From Mycobacterium terramassiliense (GTDB taxonomy: Bacteria; Actinomycetota; Actinomycetes; Mycobacteriales; Mycobacteriaceae), in NCBI RefSeq assembly GCF_900157385.1, contig NZ_LT717701.1:715771-779770 (forward strand): 64,000 bases of DNA, given 5' to 3'. Shown piece by piece: positions 44,213 through 53,197 of the stretch. The number at the start of each line of letters is the position of its first letter. The stretch's first letter is position 1. The notes beneath the pieces are model-generated. The model was not told the DNA's origin, made no database searches, and saw nothing but the letters and a program-made list of their open reading frames with translations. The translations under genes were made by a program, and so were the position numbers.

Positions 44213-46012
44213 TCAGGCCGGCGCGACGAAGCCGACCGGCCCCGACGCCAGGCACAACGCCAGCGCGGTCGTGTTGGCCCGTACGGTGATCGCGTCCCCG
44301 GCGCCGGGCAGTCGCACGAAGACGCGGTTCAGACCCGGATGCACCAGAACCTTCACATCGGGGCCCTCGGCCAGGGCGAGCGTCATCGAGCCATCGCTGT
44401 TGGCAAGGTAATTGAGCTCGACGGTCCAATCGGCGGGCAGCAGCGGACCGTCGAGAACCAGCCGCGCCGGCTTGTCCGGCTGGGCGAAATAGCCGCACTG
44501 CGGCATGGGTCCCGGCACGATGGTGCGGATCCAGGTCACGCGCGCGTTGATCAGCCGGCCGGAGCTGTCGATCATGCGCAATTGTGTTGTTGCCGAGTCG
44601 AATTCGGGCCTATCGCGCAGCAGCGCGAACATGTGGCTGGCCAGGTTCTGCGGTGCGGCCACCCGTTGCAGGACCAGTGGGTCGACCTCCTGATCCAGCA
44701 GCGGAGCGTCCGAGGCCGCGTGCGCGGCGGCCAGGCCGGCGCGGGCGTTCTGCAGGTAGGGCTGGGCGGGGTTGTCCCGCCAGCTGGTCAGGAAGGTCTC
44801 CGTCGAGTACAGGCTGCTGGCCACGAACGCCGCCGCCAACCCGGCCGTCGCCAGCGTGCGTGTCGGCGTCGCGTCGAGCCACCGCGCCGTGGCCGGCCGG
44901 TTGGGGGCGCACAACGCGACCGCGGCCAGCAGCGCCAGCACGACGACGAGGTCAGGCAGGTAGCGCAGCGTCTGCGCCAGCTCCAGCGCGGTCTGCTTCG
45001 ACGATCGCATCAGATAGATCGGCACCTGACACGCGACGGCATAGCCGGCCGCGGCCAGCCACACCGGCCCGATGCGGCGCTTGCGCAACAACGACAGGGC
45101 CACTGCCCCGATCAGCACCAGCCAGCCGAGCGCCATCACCGATGGCGGCGGCGTGGCCCACGGCGAGGCCGGCGCCCACCGGTCCCAGTGCCACGGCCCG
45201 CCGGCCAGACCCGGGACGATGCCATGGGTCACCGATCGCCACAGCAGATCCCCGGTCATCGCAAGGTCGGTGCTCCACCGCCGCTGGTCGACCACGGCCA
45301 GGTACAGCGCGACCCAGGCGACGGTCAGCGCCAGCGACGCAATCCACAACCGCCGGCCGGCCCGCCACACCGTCCGCACCGCGGAGCGGTCACCGGACAC
45401 GTGGACCAGCAGGGCGGCCACGGTGAACGCGACGAACGGTATGACGGCGGCCTTCTCGAAGAACAGCAGCCCGCCGAGGTAAACCAGCACTCCGGTCAGG
45501 GCGTGGCGATGGATTCCGGTGCGCACCAGCAGGATCGCGTCGCCGCACACCCACGCCAGCGCGGCCAGCATGGGCAGCGAATTCAGCGCCGCCGCCCACC
45601 ACGCGAAGCCCGGCACCCCCAGCGGGGTGAACAGCGCGAACGTCAACGGCATCAGCAGCACCCACCGCCAGCCGAGGATGACGTACAGCGCGCGCAGCAG
45701 GGTCAGCGAGGCCACCAGCTGCAGCACCAGCAGGCTGACCGCCGGCAGCGTCCAATCCAGCGGTGCCAGCCGGGTGATGGCGCCGGCGACCAGGAACGCG
45801 GCCGGCATCACGTGCCCGTCGTGGTCGTCGAACAGGTACGACGGCGACAGCAGGCCCTCGGTGCCGGCCTTGCCGACCAGAATCAGGTCGTCCCAGTAGA
45901 AGTAGCCCCGGAAGGCCAGCACCGCGCGGACTCCCAGCTGCACGACGATGAGTGCGGCGGCTGCCGCGATGACCCCCCGCTTGTATGGTGGGCCGGTGCG
46001 CGCACTGGTCAC
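44213..46012 (-). CDS. Polytopic membrane protein, GT-C-like (Rv3635-like)
   Basis: The 599-residue protein has about ten or eleven membrane helices and a C-terminal exposed beta-rich domain of roughly 200 residues. The first exposed loop contains YWDDL shortly after helix 1, like the acidic motif of GT-C glycosyltransferases that use polyprenyl-phosphate sugars. The position next to galE1 and ppgS supports a cell-wall sugar role. The start is GTG at 46012, which overlaps the galE1 start by 17 bases head to head. The identity as a transferase is inference. Confidence 0.8.
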   Translation of the reverse strand: MTSARTGPPYKRGVIAAAAALIVVQLGVRAVLAFRGYFYWDDLILVGKAGTEGLLSPSYLFDDHDGHVMPAAFLVAGAITRLAPLDWTLPAVSLLVLQLVASLTLLRALYVILGWRWVLLMPLTFALFTPLGVPGFAWWAAALNSLPMLAALAWVCGDAILLVRTGIHRHALTGVLVYLGGLLFFEKAAVIPFVAFTVAALLVHVSGDRSAVRTVWRAGRRLWIASLALTVAWVALYLAVVDQRRWSTDLAMTGDLLWRSVTHGIVPGLAGGPWHWDRWAPASPWATPPPSVMALGWLVLIGAVALSLLRKRRIGPVWLAAAGYAVACQVPIYLMRSSKQTALELAQTLRYLPDLVVVLALLAAVALCAPNRPATARWLDATPTRTLATAGLAAAFVASSLYSTETFLTSWRDNPAQPYLQNARAGLAAAHAASDAPLLDQEVDPLVLQRVAAPQNLASHMFALLRDRPEFDSATTQLRMIDSSGRLINARVTWIRTIVPGPMPQCGYFAQPDKPARLVLDGPLLPADWTVELNYLANSDGSMTLALAEGPDVKVLVHPGLNRVFVRLPGAGDAITVRANTTALALCLASGPVGFVAPA

Positions 46013-46940
46013 CGGGGGAGCCGGATTCATCGGGTCGACGCTAGTCGACCGTCTGCTGGCCGACGGCCACGCGGTGGTGGCGCTGGACAATTTCGCGACC
46101 GGTCGCGCGACCAACCTCGAGCATCTGGCCGACAGCCCGGCGCACGTCTTCGTCGAGGCCGACATCGTCACCGCCGACCTGCACGCCATCCTGGACGAGC
46201 ACCGCCCGGAGGTGGTGTTCCACCTTGCGGCGCAGATCGACGTGCGGCAGTCGGTGGCGGACCCCGAGTTCGACGCGTCGGTCAACGTCATCGGCACCAT
46301 CCGCCTGGCCGAAGCGGCTCGCCTGACCGGGGTGCGCAAGATCGTGCACACCTCGTCGGGCGGATCGATCTACGGCACGCCGCCGGTGTACCCGACCCCC
46401 GAGACGGTGCCCCCGGACCCGGCGTCGCCGTACGCCGCGGGCAAGGTGGCCGGCGAGGTCTACCTGAACACGTTCCGCCACCTGTACGGCCTGGACTGCT
46501 CGCACATCGCGCCTGCCAACGTGTATGGCCCCCGCCAGGACCCCCACGGCGAGGCGGGCGTGGTGGCGATCTTCGCCCAGGCGCTGCTGTCGGGGAAGCC
46601 CACCAAGGTGTTCGGCGACGGCGGCAAGACCCGCGACTACGTATACGTCGACGACGTGGTGGACGCCTTCGTCAAGGCCTCCGGCGACGCGGGCGGCGGG
46701 CAGCGCTTCAACGTCGGCACCGGAATAGAAACCTCGGACCGCCGACTGCATTCGGCGGTGGCCGCGGCCGTCGGGGGGCCCGACGATCCGGAGTTTCATC
46801 CCGATCGCCTGGGTGACCTGCAGCGCTCGTGCCTCGACATCGGCTTGGCGGCGGAGGTTTTGGGCTGGCGCCCGCAAATTCAGCTCGACGAGGGCGTGCG
46901 CCGCACGGTCGAATACTTCCGCAACAGCCACACGGCCTAG
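45996..46940 (+). CDS. galE1: UDP-glucose/UDP-GlcNAc 4-epimerase GalE1
   Basis: The 314-residue short-chain dehydrogenase-type epimerase has the NAD loop TGGAGFIGS (6-14), Ser121 and the catalytic Y146-x-x-x-K150. It makes UDP-galactose and possibly UDP-GalNAc, which ppgS needs. Length equals Rv3634c. Start GTG at 45996 lies inside the opposing gene's 5' end, so its mRNA is probably leaderless or its promoter is within the other gene. Confidence 0.94.
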   Translation: MRALVTGGAGFIGSTLVDRLLADGHAVVALDNFATGRATNLEHLADSPAHVFVEADIVTADLHAILDEHRPEVVFHLAAQIDVRQSVADPEFDASVNVIGTIRLAEAARLTGVRKIVHTSSGGSIYGTPPVYPTPETVPPDPASPYAAGKVAGEVYLNTFRHLYGLDCSHIAPANVYGPRQDPHGEAGVVAIFAQALLSGKPTKVFGDGGKTRDYVYVDDVVDAFVKASGDAGGGQRFNVGTGIETSDRRLHSAVAAAVGGPDDPEFHPDRLGDLQRSCLDIGLAAEVLGWRPQIQLDEGVRRTVEYFRNSHTA

Positions 46941-47278
46941 CGCGGTTCGGGTTCCTGCGCGCCCTCCAGCGCGACCGCCCGGGCCAGTCGGGCGTAGCGC
47001 AGCTCCAGGTCCTTGAACCGCATGTAGGTGCTGAGCGTGGTGAAACAGAAGGCCATGACCAGCGCGTAGAGCATCAGGTCGGTGCCGCGGCGCACCCCGA
47101 ACCAGTGCGCCACCACCGTCGTGTCGTCCGGCCGGAGCACGGCGTAGATGCCGCCGAGCACGAACACGACATACCCGACCTTGACCCACGCCTTCGACCG
47201 TGAGTTCCGCCGGGACCGCAGCAGGTACACCAGCAGCGCTACGATCGACCCGATCAGCAGCACCTGGATCCAGTTCAT
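46937..47278 (-). CDS. DUF2304 membrane protein, partner of PpgS (Rv3632-like)
   Basis: The 113-residue protein has three membrane helices (about 3-20, 32-50 and 66-88) and a charged tail. Rv3632 in M. tuberculosis increases the activity of PpgS. ATG 47278 has an AAGGAGG site upstream. The start overlaps the stop of ppgS as ATGA, which fits a partner relationship. It converges with galE1 with a four-base overlap. Confidence 0.88.
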   Translation of the reverse strand: MNWIQVLLIGSIVALLVYLLRSRRNSRSKAWVKVGYVVFVLGGIYAVLRPDDTTVVAHWFGVRRGTDLMLYALVMAFCFTTLSTYMRFKDLELRYARLARAVALEGAQEPEPR

Positions 47279-47973
47279 GGGGTCCTCCTTCGCAGAAGCC
47301 CGTCGAAGATGATGTTGACGCCGTTGAGCAGGGGCTGGCCCTTGGACTTCGAGTAGTCGGTGTAAAGCACCTCGACGGGTTGTTCGACGACGCGCCAATG
47401 GTTTTCGGCGATCAACGAAATGAACTCGTTGGCGTGGCTCATGCCGCTCATCGTGATGTTGAGCCCGTCGGCGACCTTCTTGTTGAACACGCGCAGCCCA
47501 TTGTTGGTGTCGGTCAAGCCAAGTCGGCGACCGCGCCGGCTGAGCCGCGCCGCGGTCTGTAGCACGATCCGCTTGAAGAACGGCGGCCGGCTACCCTCGC
47601 GCGTGCCGAACCGGGTGCCGATGACGATGTCGGCGTCGGTCGCTCCGAGCCGGTCGATCATCGCGGCCACGTCCTTGACGCGGTGCTGGCCGTCTGCGTC
47701 GAAGGTAGCGAACACCTGCGCCCCCGGCTGCTTGCGCGCGTATTCGACACCGGTCTGGATCGCCGCGCCCTGGCCGAGGTTGACGGGATGGCGCACCAAA
47801 TGGGCCCCGGCCCGCCGGGCGATTTCACCGGTGCCGTCGGTGCTCCCGTCGTCCACGCAGACGACGTGATCGAAGACCGAGCGCACATCGGCGACCACCT
47901 CGCCGATGACCGCGGCTTCGTTGAAGGCGGGAATGACGATCCAGACGCCGGAGTATTGGGATTCAGTAGCCAT
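47275..47973 (-). CDS. ppgS: Polyprenyl-phospho-N-acetylgalactosaminyl synthase PpgS
   Basis: The 232-residue GT2 enzyme is of the dolichyl-phosphate mannose synthase type, with VIPAFNEA, DDGSTDGT and DADGQH motifs. Rv3631 transfers GalNAc from UDP-GalNAc to decaprenyl phosphate; the product donates galactosamine to arabinogalactan. Its overlap with the Rv3632-like gene and the neighbouring flippase-like gene agree with that pathway. Start ATG at 47973. Confidence 0.9.
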   Translation of the reverse strand: MATESQYSGVWIVIPAFNEAAVIGEVVADVRSVFDHVVCVDDGSTDGTGEIARRAGAHLVRHPVNLGQGAAIQTGVEYARKQPGAQVFATFDADGQHRVKDVAAMIDRLGATDADIVIGTRFGTREGSRPPFFKRIVLQTAARLSRRGRRLGLTDTNNGLRVFNKKVADGLNITMSGMSHANEFISLIAENHWRVVEQPVEVLYTDYSKSKGQPLLNGVNIIFDGLLRRRTP

Positions 47974-47996
47974 CTAAGCCCATAGGTTAGCCAGGA

Positions 47997-49256
47997 TCAG
48001 CCGGTTGAGCGCCCGGCGCGCGCCAGCGCCACCAGGTGGACAGCGATTCCCACCAGTGGGCCGCACAACAGGCCGACGACGGTGCGCGTCTGCAGCGGCA
48101 GCGGCAACAACAGCAACAGCCCCGACGCCACCGTGGCCCCGACCCACCCCAGCGCATAGGCCCGATGCAGCGCGGCGGCGACGGTGGCGGCGCCCGTCAG
48201 CGTCAGCACGGCGATCGCCACGGCGGCCGCGGTCAGCCAGGCCAGCAGCGCGCTGCTGGCCTGGTACTGCGGCCCGAAGAAGACGCGCAACAACCACGGG
48301 CCGACCACCCCCGCCGCCAGCACGCCGACCGCGCCGATGGCTCCGATGATCCCCGCCGGGCGCACCAGCGCCCGGAGCCGGTCGCTGCGCTCGTCGACGA
48401 AGTGAGCGATGAGGTTGCCCTGCATGGCGGTGAGCGGCACCAGCAGCGGCGCGCGGGTCAACGTCACCGCGAGGATGATCACGCCCCCCTCCGCGCCCAG
48501 GTCGGTGCTGGTCAGCTTCAGCAGGACCGGAAACCCCATGACCAGGATCGCGCTGGCACCGGCCGCGGTGATCGAGTGGGCCGCCCCGCGCAGGAAGGTC
48601 GCGGTGTCGCCCGGCGTCAGCAGCCGGGCCGCGGCGCGCGCCGTGGGCGAGACCCCCAGCGTGATCAGCCACGCCGTCGCGCCCGCCACGGTGGCCCACA
48701 GGAACCCGGCCAGGCCCCAGCCGATCACGAACGTCGCCGCGGCCACCGCCACCCGGATGACCGCGTCGGTCACCATCAGCGCCCCGTACGAGGTCCAGTG
48801 ATTGGTGCCGGCCAGCATGCCCAGCAGGGTGGCGTGCAGGCAGAACCCGGCCAGCCCGACGCTGAGCAGCGCCACCGACAGCCAGCGGTCCTCGACGAAC
48901 ACCCGTGCGCTCCACAGCGGCGAGCTGCCGGCGATCACGACGGCGGCGGCCACGCCGACCATCGCGGCGACGCGCAGCGGATGGGTGCGCCCGAGCGGGG
49001 CCGCCCCGATGTCCCCCAGGTAGCTCGCCGAGCGGACCTCCCGGGTGGTCTCCTGCAGCAGCCCGTTGGCGGCGCCGGTCACCAGGCCGAACGCCCCCCA
49101 AAACACCCCGAAGACCGAGAAGCCGCGCGGCGCCAGGTCACGGGCGGCCAGATAGATCACCGCGTACCCGCACAGCGCGGTCAGCGCGGTGGCGGTGCCG
49201 ACCCGGGCCACGCTGCCACGCGCGACCGGCCCCCTCGAGGCCCCGACTTCGGTCAC
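47997..49256 (-). CDS. Flippase-like polytopic membrane protein (Rv3630-like)
   Basis: The 419-residue protein has about twelve membrane helices and resembles the MOP/polysaccharide-export superfamily. It begins with VARVGTATALTALCGYAVIYLAARDLAP, the pattern of Wzx-type first helices. Its place 24 bases before ppgS suggests that it flips the polyprenyl-phosphate sugar; this is inference. The start is GTG at 49256. Confidence 0.8.
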   Translation of the reverse strand: MTEVGASRGPVARGSVARVGTATALTALCGYAVIYLAARDLAPRGFSVFGVFWGAFGLVTGAANGLLQETTREVRSASYLGDIGAAPLGRTHPLRVAAMVGVAAAVVIAGSSPLWSARVFVEDRWLSVALLSVGLAGFCLHATLLGMLAGTNHWTSYGALMVTDAVIRVAVAAATFVIGWGLAGFLWATVAGATAWLITLGVSPTARAAARLLTPGDTATFLRGAAHSITAAGASAILVMGFPVLLKLTSTDLGAEGGVIILAVTLTRAPLLVPLTAMQGNLIAHFVDERSDRLRALVRPAGIIGAIGAVGVLAAGVVGPWLLRVFFGPQYQASSALLAWLTAAAVAIAVLTLTGAATVAAALHRAYALGWVGATVASGLLLLLPLPLQTRTVVGLLCGPLVGIAVHLVALARAGRSTG

Positions 49257-49364
49257 CGGGGCAGCGCCTGTATCCCCACAATTTGAAAATAGTAAGTGCC
49301 GAGCACCGATGGACCGCGCCGGCGAGGCGGTTCGCTATCGTGGGCGGCTGTCGGGGAAGGATCC

Positions 49365-50453
49365 ATGGCCGCGTTCCGCATCTTCGGGATCTCGCTGTTA
49401 GTCACCGTGGCGGCGCTCGCGGCCGGGTACGCCCACGGCGGCGCGAATGCCCTGTTTGTGCTGCTGGTGCTGGCCGTTCTCGAGGTGTCGCTGTCGTTCG
49501 ACAACGCGATCATCAACGCGGCGATCCTCAAGCGAATGAGCCCGTTCTGGCGGCAGATGTTCCTGACTATCGGGATCTTGATCGCCGTGTTCGGCATGCG
49601 GTTGGTGTTCCCGCTGCTGATCGTGTGGGCGACCGCGGGCCTGGCACCGGTGCGCGCGTTCGAGTTGGCGCTCAACCCGCCGCCGCACGGTGCGCAGGAA
49701 TTCCCCGACGGGTCACCGAGCTACGAAAAGCTGATCCTCGCCGCCCACCCCCAAATCGCGGCGTTCGGCGGAATCTTTCTGTTGATGCTGTTTTTGGATT
49801 TCGTCTTCCACGATCGGGATATCAAGTGGCTCAAGTGGATTGAGATCCCGTTCGCGCGCATCGGGCGCCTGGGCCAGGTGTCGGTGGTGGTGGCCGGGGT
49901 CGCGCTGGTCCTCGCCGGGACGCGGCTGACGCACTCCAGCGACGAACGCGCGACCGTCTTGATCGCCGGGCTGCTGGGCCTGATCGCCTACCTCGTCGTC
50001 AACGGTGTGAGCCGGGCGTTTCGGCCCTCCGACGTCGAGGCTGTGACGGCCGGCACGACCGCTGGCGCGGCGGTCGGCAAGGCCGGGCTGACGCTGTTCC
50101 TCTATCTCGAGATGCTCGACGCCGCCTTCTCGTTCGACGGGGTCACCGGCGCCTTCGCGATCACCTCGGACCCGATCCTCATCGCGCTGGGCCTGGGGTT
50201 GGTGGGCTCGATGTTCGTCCGGTCGATCACCATTTATCTCGTCCAACAGGACACCCTGGACCGCTACGTGTACCTGGAACACGGCGCGCACTGGGCGATC
50301 GGGGTGCTGGCCGCGATCATGTTGTTCTCCATCGAGCCGCGTTTTGCGGTGCCAGAGCCGGTCACCGCTTCGGTGGGCGTGGTCTTCATCGCGGCGGCGC
50401 TGGGCTGGAGTGTGCTGCGCAATCGGCGCAATGCCGCGGCGAACGCGGGCTAG
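49365..50453 (+). CDS. TerC/DUF475-family membrane protein (Rv3629c-like)
   Basis: The 362-residue protein has about nine helices and the two TerC repeats EVSLSFDNAIINAAIL and LDAAFSFDGVTGAF, each carrying a buried acidic Asp that could bind a metal ion. Relatives are linked to manganese or tellurite tolerance. ATG 49365 follows GGGGAAGGA. It is divergent from the flippase-like gene across about 108 bases. Confidence 0.87.
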   Translation: MAAFRIFGISLLVTVAALAAGYAHGGANALFVLLVLAVLEVSLSFDNAIINAAILKRMSPFWRQMFLTIGILIAVFGMRLVFPLLIVWATAGLAPVRAFELALNPPPHGAQEFPDGSPSYEKLILAAHPQIAAFGGIFLLMLFLDFVFHDRDIKWLKWIEIPFARIGRLGQVSVVVAGVALVLAGTRLTHSSDERATVLIAGLLGLIAYLVVNGVSRAFRPSDVEAVTAGTTAGAAVGKAGLTLFLYLEMLDAAFSFDGVTGAFAITSDPILIALGLGLVGSMFVRSITIYLVQQDTLDRYVYLEHGAHWAIGVLAAIMLFSIEPRFAVPEPVTASVGVVFIAAALGWSVLRNRRNAAANAG

Positions 50454-50459
50454 TTCGGG

Positions 50460-51152
50460 CTAGGCCTCGATCTGGCCGGCGATGCGCCGTTCGATGGCGG
50501 CGCGGGCCGGCGCCGGCAGCACGATGAGCCCGTCGAGTTCCGTGCGCGCCCGCAGATAGGCGTTCTGTCGCTCGTCGCGGGTCGCCGCCTCGTCTTGCGC
50601 CAGGCGCAGCAGGTTCTGCGCGCGCACCAATCGTTGTTGGTCGTCCCGCGAGAAGTCGCTGCGGCGCCGGCGGATCGCCTCGGCCTCGGCGATCTCGAAC
50701 GCGCTGATGTAGTCGTGGACGGCGTCGCGATATTCCCGCTGGGCGGTCCGGTCGCCGGCGAGGTCCTCGGCGCGCTCCGGGCGCAGCAGGTCGGCGCGCC
50801 GCTTCGCCTTGTGAAAAGCGATGGTCAGCGGATCGCGCATGTCGGTCATCATCGGGAAGTCCAGCAATTTGGCGATGTCGAGTTCGTACTCGAACCAGCG
50901 CGCGTCGGTACGGTCATGCGCTGCAACGAGTTTGGCGAGCTCCCGTCGTGATCCTTCCTGGTCGTCGCGCTCGCGCCCGGCCGCCTCGGCCGCCGCGATC
51001 TTGGCTTGCTGCTTGAGCCGGTAGCGCTCGAGGCGCCGTTCGGCCCGGCGTTCGTTGGCCGCCGCGACCGCCCTGATGCCCGCGCCGATCGAGCCGCCCA
51101 GCGGGAAGATCAGCCACCAGAAGTTGCCGGCGAAATGCAGCAGCGGGGTCAC
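50460..51152 (-). CDS. Membrane-anchored coiled-coil protein of unknown function
   Basis: The 230-residue protein has an N-terminal membrane segment (about 8-30), then a long charged region (35-75, rich in Arg, Glu and Ala) likely to be coiled coil, and a helical domain to the end with WFEYELDIAKLLDFPMMTD. I do not recognise a family and do not recall it between Rv3629c and ppa in M. tuberculosis. It stops 7 bases from the TerC gene, tail to tail. Start GTG at 51152. Confidence 0.75.
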   Translation of the reverse strand: MTPLLHFAGNFWWLIFPLGGSIGAGIRAVAAANERRAERRLERYRLKQQAKIAAAEAAGRERDDQEGSRRELAKLVAAHDRTDARWFEYELDIAKLLDFPMMTDMRDPLTIAFHKAKRRADLLRPERAEDLAGDRTAQREYRDAVHDYISAFEIAEAEAIRRRRSDFSRDDQQRLVRAQNLLRLAQDEAATRDERQNAYLRARTELDGLIVLPAPARAAIERRIAGQIEA

Positions 51153-51207
51153 ATCGCCAGGATGCCACCGCGCCGCGGCGCGCGGTTACGCCGAACGCGA
51201 GAGCGCG

Positions 51208-51696
51208 TCAGTGCCCGTGGGCCTTGAACCGCTCCACCGAACGCTGCACCTCCGCTTCGGCTTCGGCGCGGTCGACCCAGTCGGCCGCCTTGACGAACTT
51301 GCCCGGCTCCAGCGCCTTGTATTGCGAGAAGAAGTGCTTGATGACGTCCAGCTCGAATTCCGGCACGTCGCCGATGTCTTGGATGTGGTCCCAGCGATGG
51401 TCGCCGGCCGGAACGCACAGCACCTTGTCGTCGCCGCCCGCCTCGTCGACCATTCGGAACATGCCCACCGGGCGCGCCTCCACGATCACGCCGGGAAACA
51501 CCGACTGCGGCAGGAGCACCAGCGCGTCCAGCGGGTCGCCGTCCTCACCCAGGGTGTCCTCGATGAAGCCGTAATCCGTGGGATAAGCCATCGAGGTGTA
51601 GAGGTAGCGGTCCAGACGCACCCGGCCCGTCTCGTGATCGACCTCGTACTTGTTGCGTTGGCCTTTCGGAATCTCGATGGTCACGTCGAATTGCAC
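51208..51696 (-). CDS. ppa: Inorganic pyrophosphatase
   Basis: The 162-residue family I pyrophosphatase has the metal-binding signature D-G-D-P-L-D with surrounding DYGFIEDTLGED, plus K and Y residues of the active site. It hydrolyses PPi to drive biosynthesis. The start GTG at 51696 has GAAGGAG upstream, and the length equals Rv3628; the longer reading to 51753 is not supported. Confidence 0.96.
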   Translation of the reverse strand: MQFDVTIEIPKGQRNKYEVDHETGRVRLDRYLYTSMAYPTDYGFIEDTLGEDGDPLDALVLLPQSVFPGVIVEARPVGMFRMVDEAGGDDKVLCVPAGDHRWDHIQDIGDVPEFELDVIKHFFSQYKALEPGKFVKAADWVDRAEAEAEVQRSVERFKAHGH

Positions 51697-51811
51697 CGCG
51701 CCGGCTCCTTCACGAGGGGGTGGGTCTTGGTAGGTCAGTACGCCGGGCATCACCCTAGTCGAGCGCCATTCGGCCGATTCGGCAGAATGGGTTCAAACAG
51801 TCAGGAGAGTG

Positions 51812-53197
51812 ATGGGTCCTACTCGCTGGCGGAAATCCACCCAAGTGTTCATCGGGCTGGCCGTGCTGGCGTTCGTCGCCGCGGTGGTGGCGGCGGCGAC
51901 GTTTTTCACCACGGGCGGGCACGGCGCCGGCGCCGCGCACGTCCCGGTGCCGCCTCCGCGCCCGCCCACGGTCAAGCCGGGGATGGTCGCGGTGCCCGAC
52001 AGCGCCGAGACGCCCAGCGCCGGCGGTGTGGCCGCCGCGCTCGCCGCCCCGGCGGCCGATCCCAACCTGGGCAAGCTGGGTGGCCGGATCACCGACGCCC
52101 TCACCGGGAAAGAGCTCTGGCAGGTGGCCCCCGACCTGCCGCTGGTGCCGGCGTCGACCAATAAGGTCCTGACCGCTGCCGCGGCGTTGCTGACGCTGGA
52201 TCGGCAGGCCCGGATCAGCACCCGGGTGGTCGCCGGCAGCCCCAATGCCCAGGGCCCTGTCGTGCTGGTCGGCGCCGGGGATCCGGCGCTCTCGGCGGCG
52301 CCGCCCGGTGTGGACACCTGGTACCGGGGTTCGGCGCGCATCAGCGACCTGGTCGAGCAGGTCAAGCGCAGCGGCGTGACCCCGACCGCGGTGCAGGTGG
52401 ACACCTCCGCGTTCAGCGGACCGACGATGGCCCAGGGGTGGGACCCGGCCGACGTCGACAACGGCGACATCGCGCCGATCGAGTCGGTGATGATCGACGC
52501 GGGCCGCATCCAGCCGACCACGGTCAACTCGCGGCGGTCCAAGACGCCCGCGCTGGACGCCGGCCGGGAGCTGGCCAAGGGCCTCGGGCTGGATCCGGGC
52601 GCGGTGACGATCGGCGCGGCGCCGTCGGGCGCGCGCCAGCTGGCCGTGGTCCAGTCGGCGCCGTTGATCCAGCGGCTGTCCGAGATGATGGACCACTCCG
52701 ACAACGTCCTGGCCGAGTGCATCGCCCGGGAGGTGGCGGCCGCGATCAACCGGCCACAGAGCTTCGCCGGGGCGGTCGACGCGGTGACCAACCGGTTGAG
52801 CGCCGCCCACGTCGACACGGCCGGTGCCCGGCTGGTGGATTCCAGCGGGCTGTCCGTCGATGACCGGCTGACCGCCAAGACGCTGGACGGTGTGGTGCAG
52901 GCGGCGGCCGGGCCCGACCAGCCGGCGCTGCGGGCGTTGCTGGACCTGCTCCCGATCGCCGGCGGCAGCGGGACGCTGGGCGACCGGTTCCTCGACGCGG
53001 CCACCGATCGAGGTCCCGCCGGCTGGCTGCGCGCCAAGACCGGCTCGTTGACCGCCGTCAACTCGTTGGTCGGGGTGCTCACCGATCGCAGCGGGCGGGT
53101 GCTCACGTTCGCGTTCCTGTCCAACGACGCGGGCCCGAACGGCCGCAACGCGATGGATGCGCTGGCCACCAAGCTCTGGTTCTGTGGGTGCGCATGA
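51812..53197 (+). CDS. D-Ala-D-Ala carboxypeptidase, PBP4/S13 type (Rv3627c-like)
   Basis: The 461-residue protein is anchored by one helix (about 11-33). A Pro-rich linker leads to a peptidase S13 domain with S115-T-N-K118, S-D-N in MMDHSDNVLAE and K-T-G in RAKTGSLT. It trims or cross-links peptidoglycan stem peptides outside the cell. ATG 51812 has AGGAG upstream. It heads an operon with the zincin, tilS and hpt genes. Confidence 0.93.
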   Translation: MGPTRWRKSTQVFIGLAVLAFVAAVVAAATFFTTGGHGAGAAHVPVPPPRPPTVKPGMVAVPDSAETPSAGGVAAALAAPAADPNLGKLGGRITDALTGKELWQVAPDLPLVPASTNKVLTAAAALLTLDRQARISTRVVAGSPNAQGPVVLVGAGDPALSAAPPGVDTWYRGSARISDLVEQVKRSGVTPTAVQVDTSAFSGPTMAQGWDPADVDNGDIAPIESVMIDAGRIQPTTVNSRRSKTPALDAGRELAKGLGLDPGAVTIGAAPSGARQLAVVQSAPLIQRLSEMMDHSDNVLAECIAREVAAAINRPQSFAGAVDAVTNRLSAAHVDTAGARLVDSSGLSVDDRLTAKTLDGVVQAAAGPDQPALRALLDLLPIAGGSGTLGDRFLDAATDRGPAGWLRAKTGSLTAVNSLVGVLTDRSGRVLTFAFLSNDAGPNGRNAMDALATKLWFCGCA

